NCBI GenBank assembly: GCA_036741235.1
Contig: DAINSQ010000118.1
Coordinates: forward strand, 1-15,053
Length of the DNA: 15,053 nucleotides
Direction of reading: 5' to 3'
DNA from: JABWBR01 sp036741235
GTDB taxonomy: Bacteria > Bacteroidota > Bacteroidia > Chitinophagales > Saprospiraceae
This document shows positions 1 through 8,200 of this stretch, piece after piece. The notes under the pieces were generated by a model. The model was not told where the DNA came from, ran no database searches, and worked only from the letters and a program-made list of their open reading frames with translations. A program made the translations under genes and the position numbers. The first letter of the stretch is position 1. Every line of letters begins with the position of its first letter.

Positions 1-708
1 AACGACATCTTTGAATTTACCTACGCGCCCCCGCCGCCTCCAATAGAGCAACCTCTGCCGGGCGATACGTTGCCTCCTTTGTCGAGTATTCCCGATATCG
101 TCATCCCGCGCCCTGAAATTCCCCGCCGATTGGAGGATTTCCTGCCGTTGGCGTTGTATTTCGACAACGACGAACCCGATAAACGCACCCGCAGGACCAG
201 CACGCGCCAAACTTACGGGCAGACTTACGACAAGTACTATGCCCGCAAAACAGAGTATATCAACGCCTATGCAGCGCCGCTGAAAGAGGCCGACCGGGAA
301 GAAGCGGAAGATTTAATGGACGTTTTTTTTGAAGAAAAAGTCAATAAAGGTTACGAGTGGCTGTTGCGGTTTTCAGAGATCCTCCACGAGCGTTTAGTCG
401 CCGGCGATAAAGTGGAAATTTTTATCAAAGGATTCACCAGTCCCCGGGCCCAAAGCGACTATAACCTGGCATTGGGCCGTCGGCGCATCAGCAGCTTGCG
501 CAATCATTTTGATACCTATCAAAACGGCTTGTTTGCACCTTACCTGAAATCGGGACAATTAGTCATCTCCGAACGCTCTTTCGGCGAAGCCACTGCGGCG
601 GCGGAGGTAAGCGACGACCTGTACGATCTGCGCAATTCGATTTACAGCATCGGTGCAGCCACTGAACGGCGCGTTGAAATTGTCGAGATCAAATCGCAGT
701 CGAATTAA
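1..708 (+). CDS. OmpA-family envelope protein, C-terminal part (5' end outside window)
   Basis: The reading frame is open from base 1 and ends at TAA 706-708, so 235 residues of a longer protein are visible. A Pro-rich linker (residues about 9-45, with five consecutive Pro) leads into an OmpA-like fold: strand LPLALYFDNDEPDKRT, a long Tyr/Arg-rich and Glu-rich helical insertion, strand VEIFIKGFTSPRAQSDYN, helix LGRRRISSLRNHF and closing strand ERRVEIVEI. Domains of this kind sit in the periplasm and hold outer-membrane or exported proteins to peptidoglycan. The usual loop GHTD is GFTS here (about residues 144-147), so the Asp that normally contacts diaminopimelate is absent, while the Arg of the RRA-like helix (RRRI, about 160-163) is kept. 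From memory, such GxxSP variants are common in Bacteroidota OmpA proteins. An in-frame TTG at base 70 is internal and is not the start. The 3' end overlaps the convergent PAP2 gene by 4 bases. The N-terminal part cannot be assessed. Confidence 0.82.
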   Translation, partial: NDIFEFTYAPPPPPIEQPLPGDTLPPLSSIPDIVIPRPEIPRRLEDFLPLALYFDNDEPDKRTRRTSTRQTYGQTYDKYYARKTEYINAYAAPLKEADREEAEDLMDVFFEEKVNKGYEWLLRFSEILHERLVAGDKVEIFIKGFTSPRAQSDYNLALGRRRISSLRNHFDTYQNGLFAPYLKSGQLVISERSFGEATAAAEVSDDLYDLRNSIYSIGAATERRVEIVEIKSQSN

Positions 709-1373
709 ACTTGCTTTTTCAAAGATAAGGAACCATTCAAGCGGGGAGATGTAAAATAGCGATCCGCCGATAAGTACCAAAATACGGCGATCGCCACGCC
801 CATCAAAGCGCCGAGATAGACGTCTTTAAGGAAATGCTGGAGTAAATAAATCCTTGACAATCCCACCAGTAATGCCGTAGTGAACAGCAATACGCCTACG
901 CTTCTTTTGTATGGCAGGCTAAAAGCAAGAAAAGCGAACAAGGCAAAAGCAGACATTGTATGCCCGGAGGGAAAACTAGTTGCCCCGCCGTGCATGGCTA
1001 CCCCGTCTATCGGGTTAAGTTGATCGAGTAATCCGGACTTTCTGAAAAACGCCAGCGGGCGGTCATGAGAAAAAAGCGCTTTGGATACGTAACTGACTAT
1101 TGTAACAGTGAGACCCAATAGCGGCAGCGTGACGGCATGGCGGTATTTGACGAAAAGCAGCAAGAACAAGACCGGGAAATAAACGACGGCTTCGCCGAGT
1201 TGAGTCGCGAATTTGAAAAAAACATCTCCGAAAGCAGATCGACGTTGATTGATATACAGAATTTCATCGCCCTGCTCGAAAACCAATAAAAGAAAGGCCC
1301 CGGTTATAATAAACCCGGCAAAAAGCCGGTAGAAAAACGGATTATTGCGCCAAAGCTGTTTGATCACCGTCAT
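705..1373 (-). CDS. PAP2-family membrane lipid phosphatase
   Basis: A 222-residue integral membrane phosphatase of the PAP2 superfamily, the family of undecaprenyl-diphosphate, phosphatidylglycerophosphate and lipid A phosphatases. All three signature blocks are present: K98-x6-R105-P106 (KALFSHDRP), PSGH at 135-138, and S173-R174-x5-H180 followed by D184 (SRIYLLQHFLKD). The two catalytic His are therefore H138 and H180. Hydrophobic segments lie at about 16-32, 64-76, 82-97, 140-154, 160-172 and 186-201, which fits the usual six-helix layout with the active site on the periplasmic side. The ATG at 1371-1373 lies inside the last codons of the upstream LptF/G gene (32-base overlap), suggesting translational coupling. 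The substrate cannot be read from sequence; the neighbour suggests lipid carrier recycling or LPS modification. The 3' end overlaps the OmpA gene by 4 bases. Confidence 0.9.
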   Translation of the reverse strand: MTVIKQLWRNNPFFYRLFAGFIITGAFLLLVFEQGDEILYINQRRSAFGDVFFKFATQLGEAVVYFPVLFLLLFVKYRHAVTLPLLGLTVTIVSYVSKALFSHDRPLAFFRKSGLLDQLNPIDGVAMHGGATSFPSGHTMSAFALFAFLAFSLPYKRSVGVLLFTTALLVGLSRIYLLQHFLKDVYLGALMGVAIAVFWYLSADRYFTSPRLNGSLSLKKQV

Positions 1374-2997
1374 TTTTTTTCTTTATCCACTTGCTTATAT
1401 ACGCGCCAATGGCGCTAAAGTTGATCACTCGAGCGTCATTCATGGCTTTATATGTCAAAAATAATCCGATCGGAAACAGCACCGCGCAAGGCACCCAAGC
1501 GGCGGCGACGGCAGGTATCACAAATGTCTCTGCAATCTTGCGGCAGAAGATGGTCAATACGACAAACAACATGAAAAAGATAATCGATACCAAAATAGGG
1601 TAGCCAAACCCGCCTTTTCGCACAATGGCGCCCATGGGCGCGCCGATGAATACAAAAATAAAACACACCACTGCCATGCTGTATTTGGTCCACAACTCAA
1701 AAATATGCTTGGCCTCGGCTTCCCGGATGGAATCAATGGCCCGGTCGGCAGATTCTGTTTGGTTGAGTACGCCGCGGGCGAGAGTTTTAGCTTTTGTAGC
1801 TATCTCCTTACGGTCGCGCACGCCGAAACTGCGATAAAATCCATTTTCTGCTTTCAGGCTGTCCGCGTTTTGTTCGTATATACGGTAGGGCAGGGGAGCC
1901 GGGGCTACTGGTTTTTTCGCTATGGCATTGGAGAAAGCCGTAGCCGGCTGCGCTTGCGGTTGAACCGGCGCCTGCGGGGAGGCCTGGTCCGGCTGGGGGT
2001 TAATAGCAGGTATGCTGCGCACGGTATCGGGCGAGTAACTCTTTTGCAGCAAGCTGTCCTTGTAGGATTTATTGAGCAGGCTATCCGGCGTGACGTAATG
2101 AAAATAGGCGTTAAAATTATTGGCAAAACTCTCCCGCCTGTTAGCAATTCTAATGCCTATTGAGTCGATTGCGACGCGCAATTGACCGCTGCTCATCATA
2201 GTCCTGTTTTGTTTAAATAGTTCTTCATTGGTTCGGTTTAGTTCAAATTCGCTGAGATCGAATACCTTGGTCCAGCGTTTGAAAGAGGTGCGCACAAAAG
2301 GAAAACCGTTGTTGTTGGATGTGCTGCCGGGCTGCACTTCGATGTATTGATGACCGTCTTTCAGGCTCATGATAAAATAGCGCCCTTCCTCCAGCGAGTA
2401 CATCTCGCCGCTTTTGGCGGTTACGCAGCTTAGCCGGTTGCGATTGGCTTCGTTGTGATCGTAAATCAGCACATTTTCGATGGTACGGTCGTCGCTTTTT
2501 TTGTTGCCTATGTGAATGGCCTGTCCCTGAAAATCTTCATTAAACACCCCTTCATCCAGCCTTAATGCGGGTTTCTGGCGCTGAATATCGTACATACGCG
2601 AACCAAACTTTAGGTTGGCGACGGGGATCAGGTTGTTGGAACATACATAGGAAAAAGCGGCGGTCAGGGCGCCAAAAACAACAATTGAGCTCATGACCCT
2701 GATGAGCGAAACGCCGGCGGATTTGAAAGACGACAATTCGTAAAATTCAGCCAGGTTGCCCAGTACCATAACGGAAGAGATGAGGATTGCAAGGGGAAGC
2801 GACATTGGTATAAGCGCAACGCAGCGGTAAGCCAACAATTCCATGAGCAGGAAGAATCCCAGTCCCTTGCCCGCAATGTCGTCAATATACAGCCACAATG
2901 TTTGCATGAGCAATACAAACATGGCTATCATAAACGTGACAACAAAGGGAGGTATAAAACTGGTGATGACCAGCCGGTCTAATTTCTTCATGCCCAT
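1342..2997 (-). CDS. LptF/LptG (YjgP/YjgQ) family LPS export permease
   Basis: A 551-residue inner-membrane permease of the LptF/LptG family, which with the LptB ATPase extracts lipopolysaccharide and passes it to the periplasmic LptC/A/D bridge. It has the family topology: three N-terminal helices (about 12-36, 50-80, 100-120), a long periplasmic region, and three C-terminal helices (about 438-456, 464-486, 496-516). The conserved C-terminal block ELWTKYSMAVVCFIFVFIG followed by APMGAIVRKGGFGYPILVSI is clear (about 434-471). At 551 residues it is much longer than the roughly 360-residue Escherichia coli proteins. The extra length is periplasmic and includes a Pro/Gln/Ala-rich stretch at about 329-370, probably a disordered linker inserted after the beta-jellyroll region. 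I cannot say whether it acts as LptF, LptG or both. The ATG at 2997 is chosen because AGGA lies about 6 bases upstream; an in-frame ATG two codons later is possible. A promoter-like element precedes it at 3012-3019. Confidence 0.92.
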   Translation of the reverse strand: MGMKKLDRLVITSFIPPFVVTFMIAMFVLLMQTLWLYIDDIAGKGLGFFLLMELLAYRCVALIPMSLPLAILISSVMVLGNLAEFYELSSFKSAGVSLIRVMSSIVVFGALTAAFSYVCSNNLIPVANLKFGSRMYDIQRQKPALRLDEGVFNEDFQGQAIHIGNKKSDDRTIENVLIYDHNEANRNRLSCVTAKSGEMYSLEEGRYFIMSLKDGHQYIEVQPGSTSNNNGFPFVRTSFKRWTKVFDLSEFELNRTNEELFKQNRTMMSSGQLRVAIDSIGIRIANRRESFANNFNAYFHYVTPDSLLNKSYKDSLLQKSYSPDTVRSIPAINPQPDQASPQAPVQPQAQPATAFSNAIAKKPVAPAPLPYRIYEQNADSLKAENGFYRSFGVRDRKEIATKAKTLARGVLNQTESADRAIDSIREAEAKHIFELWTKYSMAVVCFIFVFIGAPMGAIVRKGGFGYPILVSIIFFMLFVVLTIFCRKIAETFVIPAVAAAWVPCAVLFPIGLFLTYKAMNDARVINFSAIGAYISKWIKKKNDGDQTALAQ

Positions 2998-3011
2998 TCA
3001 GGTTCCTGAGG

Positions 3012-3019
3012 CAAAGATA
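3012..3019 (-). promoter_or_regulatory. Bacteroidota-type -7 promoter element before the LptF/G gene
   Basis: On the minus strand this reads TATCTTTG, an exact match to the TAnnTTTG element used by the Bacteroidota primary sigma factor. It lies 14 bases upstream of the LptF/G start codon, so a transcript would have a leader of only about 8 bases. No good -33 TTG partner is visible at the expected spacing. It also overlaps a perfect palindrome, ATAAGCTTAT (3017-3026). If real, it lets lptF/G and the PAP2 gene be expressed apart from the aminopeptidase upstream. The call rests on one eight-base match. Confidence 0.4.
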
Positions 3020-3087
3020 AGCTTATAGCCTCACACGGCGGTAAAATTCGCCGGCGTTAATATTTCTTTCACTTTGTGATGCGGCTT

Positions 3088-4515
3088 TCAAGCCCCGACC
3101 AATAGCGGGAAGTGTTCCTTCCGCACAGCTTCAACTGCTTCAATGGTTTTGGGTATTGGGTTGCCTAAAATGCGGTGACTGTCCGCAGTGATCAATACGT
3201 TGTCTTCAATGCGAATACCGCCGAAATCGCGGTAGGCCTGTAGCTTGTCATAATTTATAAAGTCTGTGAATTTGCCTTGTTGTTGCCATAGGTCCATCAA
3301 TTCAGGAATAAAATAAATGCCGGGTTCAACGGTAAGCACAAATCCGGGTTGCATGGCCCTGCCGAGGCGCAGCGATTTGAGCCCAAATTGCTTGCTGCGC
3401 TCCAATTCGCCGGCGTAACCTACGTATTGCTCGCCCACGTCCTCCAGGTCGTGTACGTCGAGCCCGAGCATGTGCCCAAGTCCGTGAGGAAAAAACAAGG
3501 CAAAAGCGCCGCTGGAGAGCGCATTGTCGGTATTGCCTTTCATCAACCCAAGCGCTTTCAGCCCTTCTACCATTACGCGAGCGCTTAACAGGTGGACGTC
3601 ATAATAGCGCACACCAGGTTTTAGCGCATCGATAGCGCTGAGTTGCATTTGCAAAACCAGGTTATAGATATCCCGCTGTTTGGGTGTAAAAGTGGGATCT
3701 ACGGGGAAGGTACGAGTGATATCGCCGGCATAAAACATGCGGCTGTCGGCGCCAAAATCGCCCAGCACCAATTTGCCGCTGGTCAGCGTATTGCCGTGAT
3801 AGTGGTTGTGCAGCGTTTGCCCGTTGACGGTGAGAATAATGCCGTAGCCCGGCTGCGTGCCGTGCGCTTTGGCAATGCCGGCCGCTATTCCGGCCAGGGC
3901 GGCTTCTGTAATACCGGGTTTTGCAGCTTTCATAACCGCAAGGTGCATGTCGCCGGTAAAATTCACCGCTTGTTCCAATTCGGCTACTTCTTCGTCTGAT
4001 TTGATGATGCGTTGTGCGACCACGGCCTTGATAAGCGTTTCAGAGCTATTCGCCGCCAGTTCGTCAACAGGGCTATTCAGCCATTTGCTCAACCTGATGC
4101 TGTTATCGCCGCGATAGGGGGGCAGGTAGTGTATCGGGCGCCCGCCGGCTTTGGCCGATTGCAGCCTGGCTGCCAGCTCGGCATAAGGAGCTGTGCGGTC
4201 TATGCCGATTCTTTGAGCCATCTCGGCTATTGACGGTTGTGGGCCCATCCAGACTATGTAATCAATGCTGAGATCGTCGCCGAAAAGCGTTGTAGTATTC
4301 TCATCTGCATCAATAAGCAAAGCCAGCCCCGGTTGGGCGTATCCCGCAAAATAGAGAAAATGGCTATCTTGCCGGAACGGATAAGTATTGTCGAGATAAT
4401 TCATCGGGCTTTCGTCGTTGCCCGGCAACAAAATCAGTCCGTTGCCCACTTCTTTTTGCAATCGCGCCCGGCGGGCGGCATAAGTTGCAGCGTCAAAAAG
4501 ATGATTATTTATCAT
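3088..4515 (-). CDS. Xaa-Pro aminopeptidase (M24B, aminopeptidase P type)
   Basis: A 475-residue metalloaminopeptidase that removes an N-terminal residue preceding proline. The N-terminal part (about 1-165) is the aminopeptidase-P non-catalytic domain, with the typical segment PFRQDSHFLYFAGYAQPG at 46-63. The catalytic pita-bread domain follows. Metal ligands are visible: D253 (GDFGAD) and D265 (AGDITRTFPV), H348 (HGLGHMLGLDVHD, 344-356), E397 (LTVEPGIYF) and E437 (IRIEDNVLIT). The spacing between the two Asp is one residue longer than I recall for Escherichia coli PepP, which looks like a small loop insertion. There is no signal peptide, so it is probably cytoplasmic and recycles proline-containing peptides. 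The ATG at 4515 lies inside the end of the upstream DUF151 gene (11-base overlap, different frame), so the two are likely cotranscribed and coupled. It is followed by a 90-base gap before the LptF/G gene. Confidence 0.93.
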   Translation of the reverse strand: MINNHLFDAATYAARRARLQKEVGNGLILLPGNDESPMNYLDNTYPFRQDSHFLYFAGYAQPGLALLIDADENTTTLFGDDLSIDYIVWMGPQPSIAEMAQRIGIDRTAPYAELAARLQSAKAGGRPIHYLPPYRGDNSIRLSKWLNSPVDELAANSSETLIKAVVAQRIIKSDEEVAELEQAVNFTGDMHLAVMKAAKPGITEAALAGIAAGIAKAHGTQPGYGIILTVNGQTLHNHYHGNTLTSGKLVLGDFGADSRMFYAGDITRTFPVDPTFTPKQRDIYNLVLQMQLSAIDALKPGVRYYDVHLLSARVMVEGLKALGLMKGNTDNALSSGAFALFFPHGLGHMLGLDVHDLEDVGEQYVGYAGELERSKQFGLKSLRLGRAMQPGFVLTVEPGIYFIPELMDLWQQQGKFTDFINYDKLQAYRDFGGIRIEDNVLITADSHRILGNPIPKTIEAVEAVRKEHFPLLVGA

Positions 4516-5077
4516 GGGTTCTTCGCTTTATTTCGTCGCGTATTTCTGCTGCGCGTTCGTATTCTTCTTTTCCAAGCGCATCTTCGAGCATTTCCAGCAA
4601 TTTGTCGTAGTTGACGCTGTCGAGCGTTTCTTCGCGTTTGGCGATTCGCTGGGGAACGGGCGCTTCTTCGAGGGCGATGCCTGCTTCATCGAGAATCGCT
4701 GCGTTGGCATATATCGGGCAGCCGAATCTCACTGCGAGGGCAATAGCGTCAGAGGTACGGGCGTCAAGCTCAAAAATTTCGCCATTGGCTTTTTGACAAA
4801 TCAGCATGGCGTAAAAAACGCCTTCTTTTAATTCGGAGATGACAACTTCCTGTAAACTGACGCCGAGGGTGACCAGGGCGTTTTTAAACAAATCGTGCGT
4901 AAGCGGTCTGTTTGGTTGTATGCTTTCAATGGCGATAGCAATAGCCTGCGCTTCAAAACCCCCGATAACTACCGGCAGCCGCCGCGTGCCGTCTTCTTCT
5001 TTGAGTACCACGACAAAACTATTGGGCTGTGATTCGCTGTTAGCAATCGCCACAATATGCATTTCTATCTTATACAT
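4505..5077 (-). CDS. Bifunctional nuclease family protein (DUF151) with C-terminal UVR domain
   Basis: A 190-residue protein. Residues 1-135 form the DUF151/BFN domain, with the family blocks RRLPVVIGGFEAQAIAIAIE (32-51), NRPLTHDLF (56-64), EGVFYAMLIC (85-94) and ELDARTSDAIALAVRFGCPI (103-122). Plant and bacterial members have been described as nucleases acting on both RNA and DNA; the exact role in this phylum is unclear to me. After a linker, residues about 155-187 form a UVR motif (YDKLLEMLEDALGKEEYERA then AEIRDEIKRR), the helical hairpin of UvrB/UvrC that mediates protein contacts. The DUF151-UVR fusion is, as I recall, common in Bacteroidota. The ATG at 5077 is preceded by AAGG 4 bases upstream and gives the canonical family N-terminus (MYKIEMHIVAIANSES). 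It is the first gene of the minus-strand group and overlaps the aminopeptidase gene by 11 bases. Confidence 0.9.
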   Translation of the reverse strand: MYKIEMHIVAIANSESQPNSFVVVLKEEDGTRRLPVVIGGFEAQAIAIAIESIQPNRPLTHDLFKNALVTLGVSLQEVVISELKEGVFYAMLICQKANGEIFELDARTSDAIALAVRFGCPIYANAAILDEAGIALEEAPVPQRIAKREETLDSVNYDKLLEMLEDALGKEEYERAAEIRDEIKRRTHDK

Positions 5078-5206
5078 AGCCTTGTCTCTGCTTTTATCTT
5101 AATTCAGAACACCTTCAATTACTATCCGGTTGCAGTATATACCCGCTGATTGGGGCTGAAGGTCGTATTTCTTTCGCAAGATAATGATTTGTCTAATAAG
5201 CCGTCG

Positions 5207-5240
5207 TTTTGTATTATTGTCGTTTTATGGTATTTTTTTG
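5207..5240 (+). promoter_or_regulatory. Candidate promoter of the tricorn gene in the divergent intergenic region
   Basis: The 194-base gap 5078-5271 separates the minus-strand DUF151 gene from the plus-strand tricorn gene and must hold both promoters. On the plus strand, TTTTG at 5207-5211 and TTTG at 5237-5240 (inside TATTTTTTTG, 5231-5240) are spaced roughly as Bacteroidota -33 and -7 elements. However, the TA of the -7 element is displaced by two bases, so the match is imperfect. A start near 5247 would give a leader of about 25 bases. No convincing TAnnTTTG is seen for the minus strand, and I see no riboswitch-like fold or small ORF in the gap. Confidence 0.25.
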
Positions 5241-5271
5241 ATCCGATTCTAACACGCTACAAATCACGTAT

Positions 5272-8200
5272 ATGCATATCCGATTAAGCCTGTCGCTGTG
5301 CGCGTTGTTGTTTACATCGACGTTTTGGGCTCAGACCGCCGTCGCTCCGGTCCTCCGCTATCCGGCACTGAGCCCCGATGGATCTTTTCTGGCATTTAGT
5401 TATCAGGGGGATATATGGACAGTTCCCATCGCCGGCGGTAAAGCTACCCGGCTGACGCTTCATGAGGCCTACGAAAGCCACCCGCAGTGGAGCCCGAACG
5501 GCAAGCAGATTGCCTTTCAGAGCAATCGCTTCGGCAATAACGATATTTTTGTGATGCCTGCCGCCGGCGGCGCGCCTATGCGGGTGACTTATTTTTCTGT
5601 AAATGACGAAAACCCCAAGTGGGATGGCGTCGGAAAGCTGGTGTTTAATTCGCGGCGCTATTATGCCGCTGTCGAACGCGACCCTGAAATCCACGCTGCG
5701 CCCGTGTCCGGCGGTACGCCCTATCGCTCGTCAGATGCGCTGGGCGCCGCGCCAAGCCCTTCTCCCGATGGCCGTTTTCTTGCCTATGAGTTTGGATCCT
5801 GCCCTGCCAACAGGGAAGCCTATCAAGGGCCGGCGCAACGCGATATCTGGCTGCGCGACGCCAATAAGGGTACGCTACAACGCATTACGACTTTTAACGG
5901 CCAGGATATACAACCGCTTTGGGGAGATGCCCAAACGCTTTATTTCCTGAGTGCGCGCAGCGGAAGATATAATATCTACCGCCAGGCTATTGCAAATGGC
6001 AAAGCCGCCGGCGAACCGAACCCATTAACCCGTTTCTCCGACGAGGGTATTCGCTATTTCTCTGTTAGCGCAAATGGGGAACATCTCGTTTTTGAAAAAG
6101 GAACGACTTTGAGTTATCTATCTTTGAAAAACGGAGGAGAACCCCGGTTGCTGCAAATCGACGTTAGCAGCGAGGAGCGTTTCGATCCTTATAAAGTAAA
6201 AGTCTTCAGCGACGGCGCTACCGACTTTTCACTTTCGCCAAACGGTAAATACATCGCCTTTACTGTTCGTGGCGAAATATTCATTACCCAGGCAAACAAA
6301 GAAAAACGCTACTGCGTGCCGGTTGCCAAACATGCCTTCCGCGACCAATCCCCCCTATGGCTAAGCGATTCTACCTTGTTATTCCTGTCAGACCGCAATG
6401 GCAACAAAGACTTATTCCTCGTGAAATCAGCGGATCCTGCAACCAGCGACCTATTCCGGGCCCTGCGCTTTGATGTGCAGGTTTTGGCCAAAACGCCGGA
6501 AGAAGAATCTCAAATTGTATTGTCTCCCGATCGAAAACGCCTCGCCTTTTTGCGCGACAAGGGGCGGCTAGTTGTGGCCGACATTGACGCCGCCGGAAAA
6601 TTGAGCAACCAGATTACCTTGCTCGACGGCTGGAGTACCCCCGACGGACTTTGCTGGAGCCCCGATGGCAAATGGCTGGCCTATGCCCAGGAAGATCTCG
6701 ACTTTAACAAAGAGGTTTACATCCTTGCCGCTGATAAAGCCGCCAAACCATTCAATGTTAGCCTGCATCCCCGGATTGACGACTCGCCGGTGTGGAGCGC
6801 CGACGGCGCCAAGCTGGCTTTTTTGTCAAAACGCAACAATGATAATGCCGACGTGTGGTTTGTATGGCTGCGCAAGGCCGACTGGGACAAGACCAAACGC
6901 GATTGGGAAGACAAGGATGACGATGCCAATGCATCTAAGAAGGATACTGCCGCCGCTAAAACCGTGCTGATCGATTTTGAAGCTATTCACAAGCGGCTGG
7001 TGCAAGTGACCAACTTGCCCGGCAATGAAGCATCGCCACTAATTTCTAAAGACGGTCAAACATTCTATTTTTCTACAAATCGCGGCGATCGACAGTTGCA
7101 AGCAGGAAAGCGAAGCCTGATGAGCATTAAATGGGACGGCAGCGACCCGGCTACCATTCTCGACGACAAAGCCCTTTCATCTATAACATGGGATAAGGAT
7201 ATTAAAAATATGTATGCCCTGGATGATAATGGCAAGCTATCAAAAATCGAGCCCGGTATTAAAAAGGCCGATAATATCCCTTTTGAAGCCAAAATGTCTA
7301 TTCTTCTTGCCGACGAACGCCGACAGGTCTTTGATGAAACCTGGCGCGAACTCCGTGCCGGTTTCTACGACCCGCAGTTTCACGGACGCGACTGGCAGGC
7401 GCTGCGCGAAAGGTATGAACCGCGCGCGCTGGCTGCTTCTACAACCCAGGATTTTCAGTTTTTTGTAAACGAAATGCTGGGCCAGCTTAATGCCAGTCAT
7501 ATGGGATTTACAAGCTCCGCCCAGGAAGACTTGCAGGTAGAAAAAACCGGCTGGCTGGGAGTGGAAGTAACTCCTGTTGCGCAGGGCGTCAGAGTGGATA
7601 AGGTAGTGCCCGACAGCCCGGCGGGCAGAGTCGATAGTCCTTTGTTCGCAGGAGATATTATCACTACTGTCAATGGCGTGGTTGTTACTCCCGAAGTCAA
7701 TTTCTACAATCTACTCAACGGAACCGTTAATGAACGCACCCTGCTGGAAGTACAAGGCGCTGACGGCAAACGCCGCGACGTGGTGATCCGTCCCGCTGAA
7801 TCGCTGGGCGACCAAATCTACGACCAGTGGGTGGAAGAACGCCGGCAGCTTGTTGACAAATGGTCAAAGGGAAAGCTTGGCTATATTCACATTCGCGGTA
7901 TGAACTGGCCCAGCTTTGAACGTTTTGAACGCGAATTGACCGCAGGCGTACAGGGCAAGGACGGCCTGCTGATCGATGTGCGGTATAACGGCGGGGGCTG
8001 GACTACCGATATGCTGATGTCTATCCTGAATGTACAGCAACATGCTTATACCATTCCGCGAGGGGCTGCTAAAGACCTCGAAAAAGAAAACAAGCGATTC
8101 AGCACCCATTATCCATATGGCGAGCGGTTGCCGTTCCCGGCCCTGACCAAACCTTCCGCAGCGCTTTGCAATCAGGATAGTTATTCCAATGCCGAAATTT

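Noticed and set aside
70..708. TTG at base 70 as the start of a short OmpA protein
   Set aside because: The same frame is open to base 1 with a Pro-rich linker, so the gene clearly starts upstream of the window.
1705..2163. 152-codon open frame on the plus strand inside the LptF/G gene
   Set aside because: It runs antisense to a well-supported gene, has no recognisable family motif and is explained by the GC-rich codons of the permease.
5078..5271. Possible riboswitch or small RNA in the divergent gap
   Set aside because: I could find no strong stem-loop set, conserved riboswitch core or small ORF; only a weak promoter candidate is supported.
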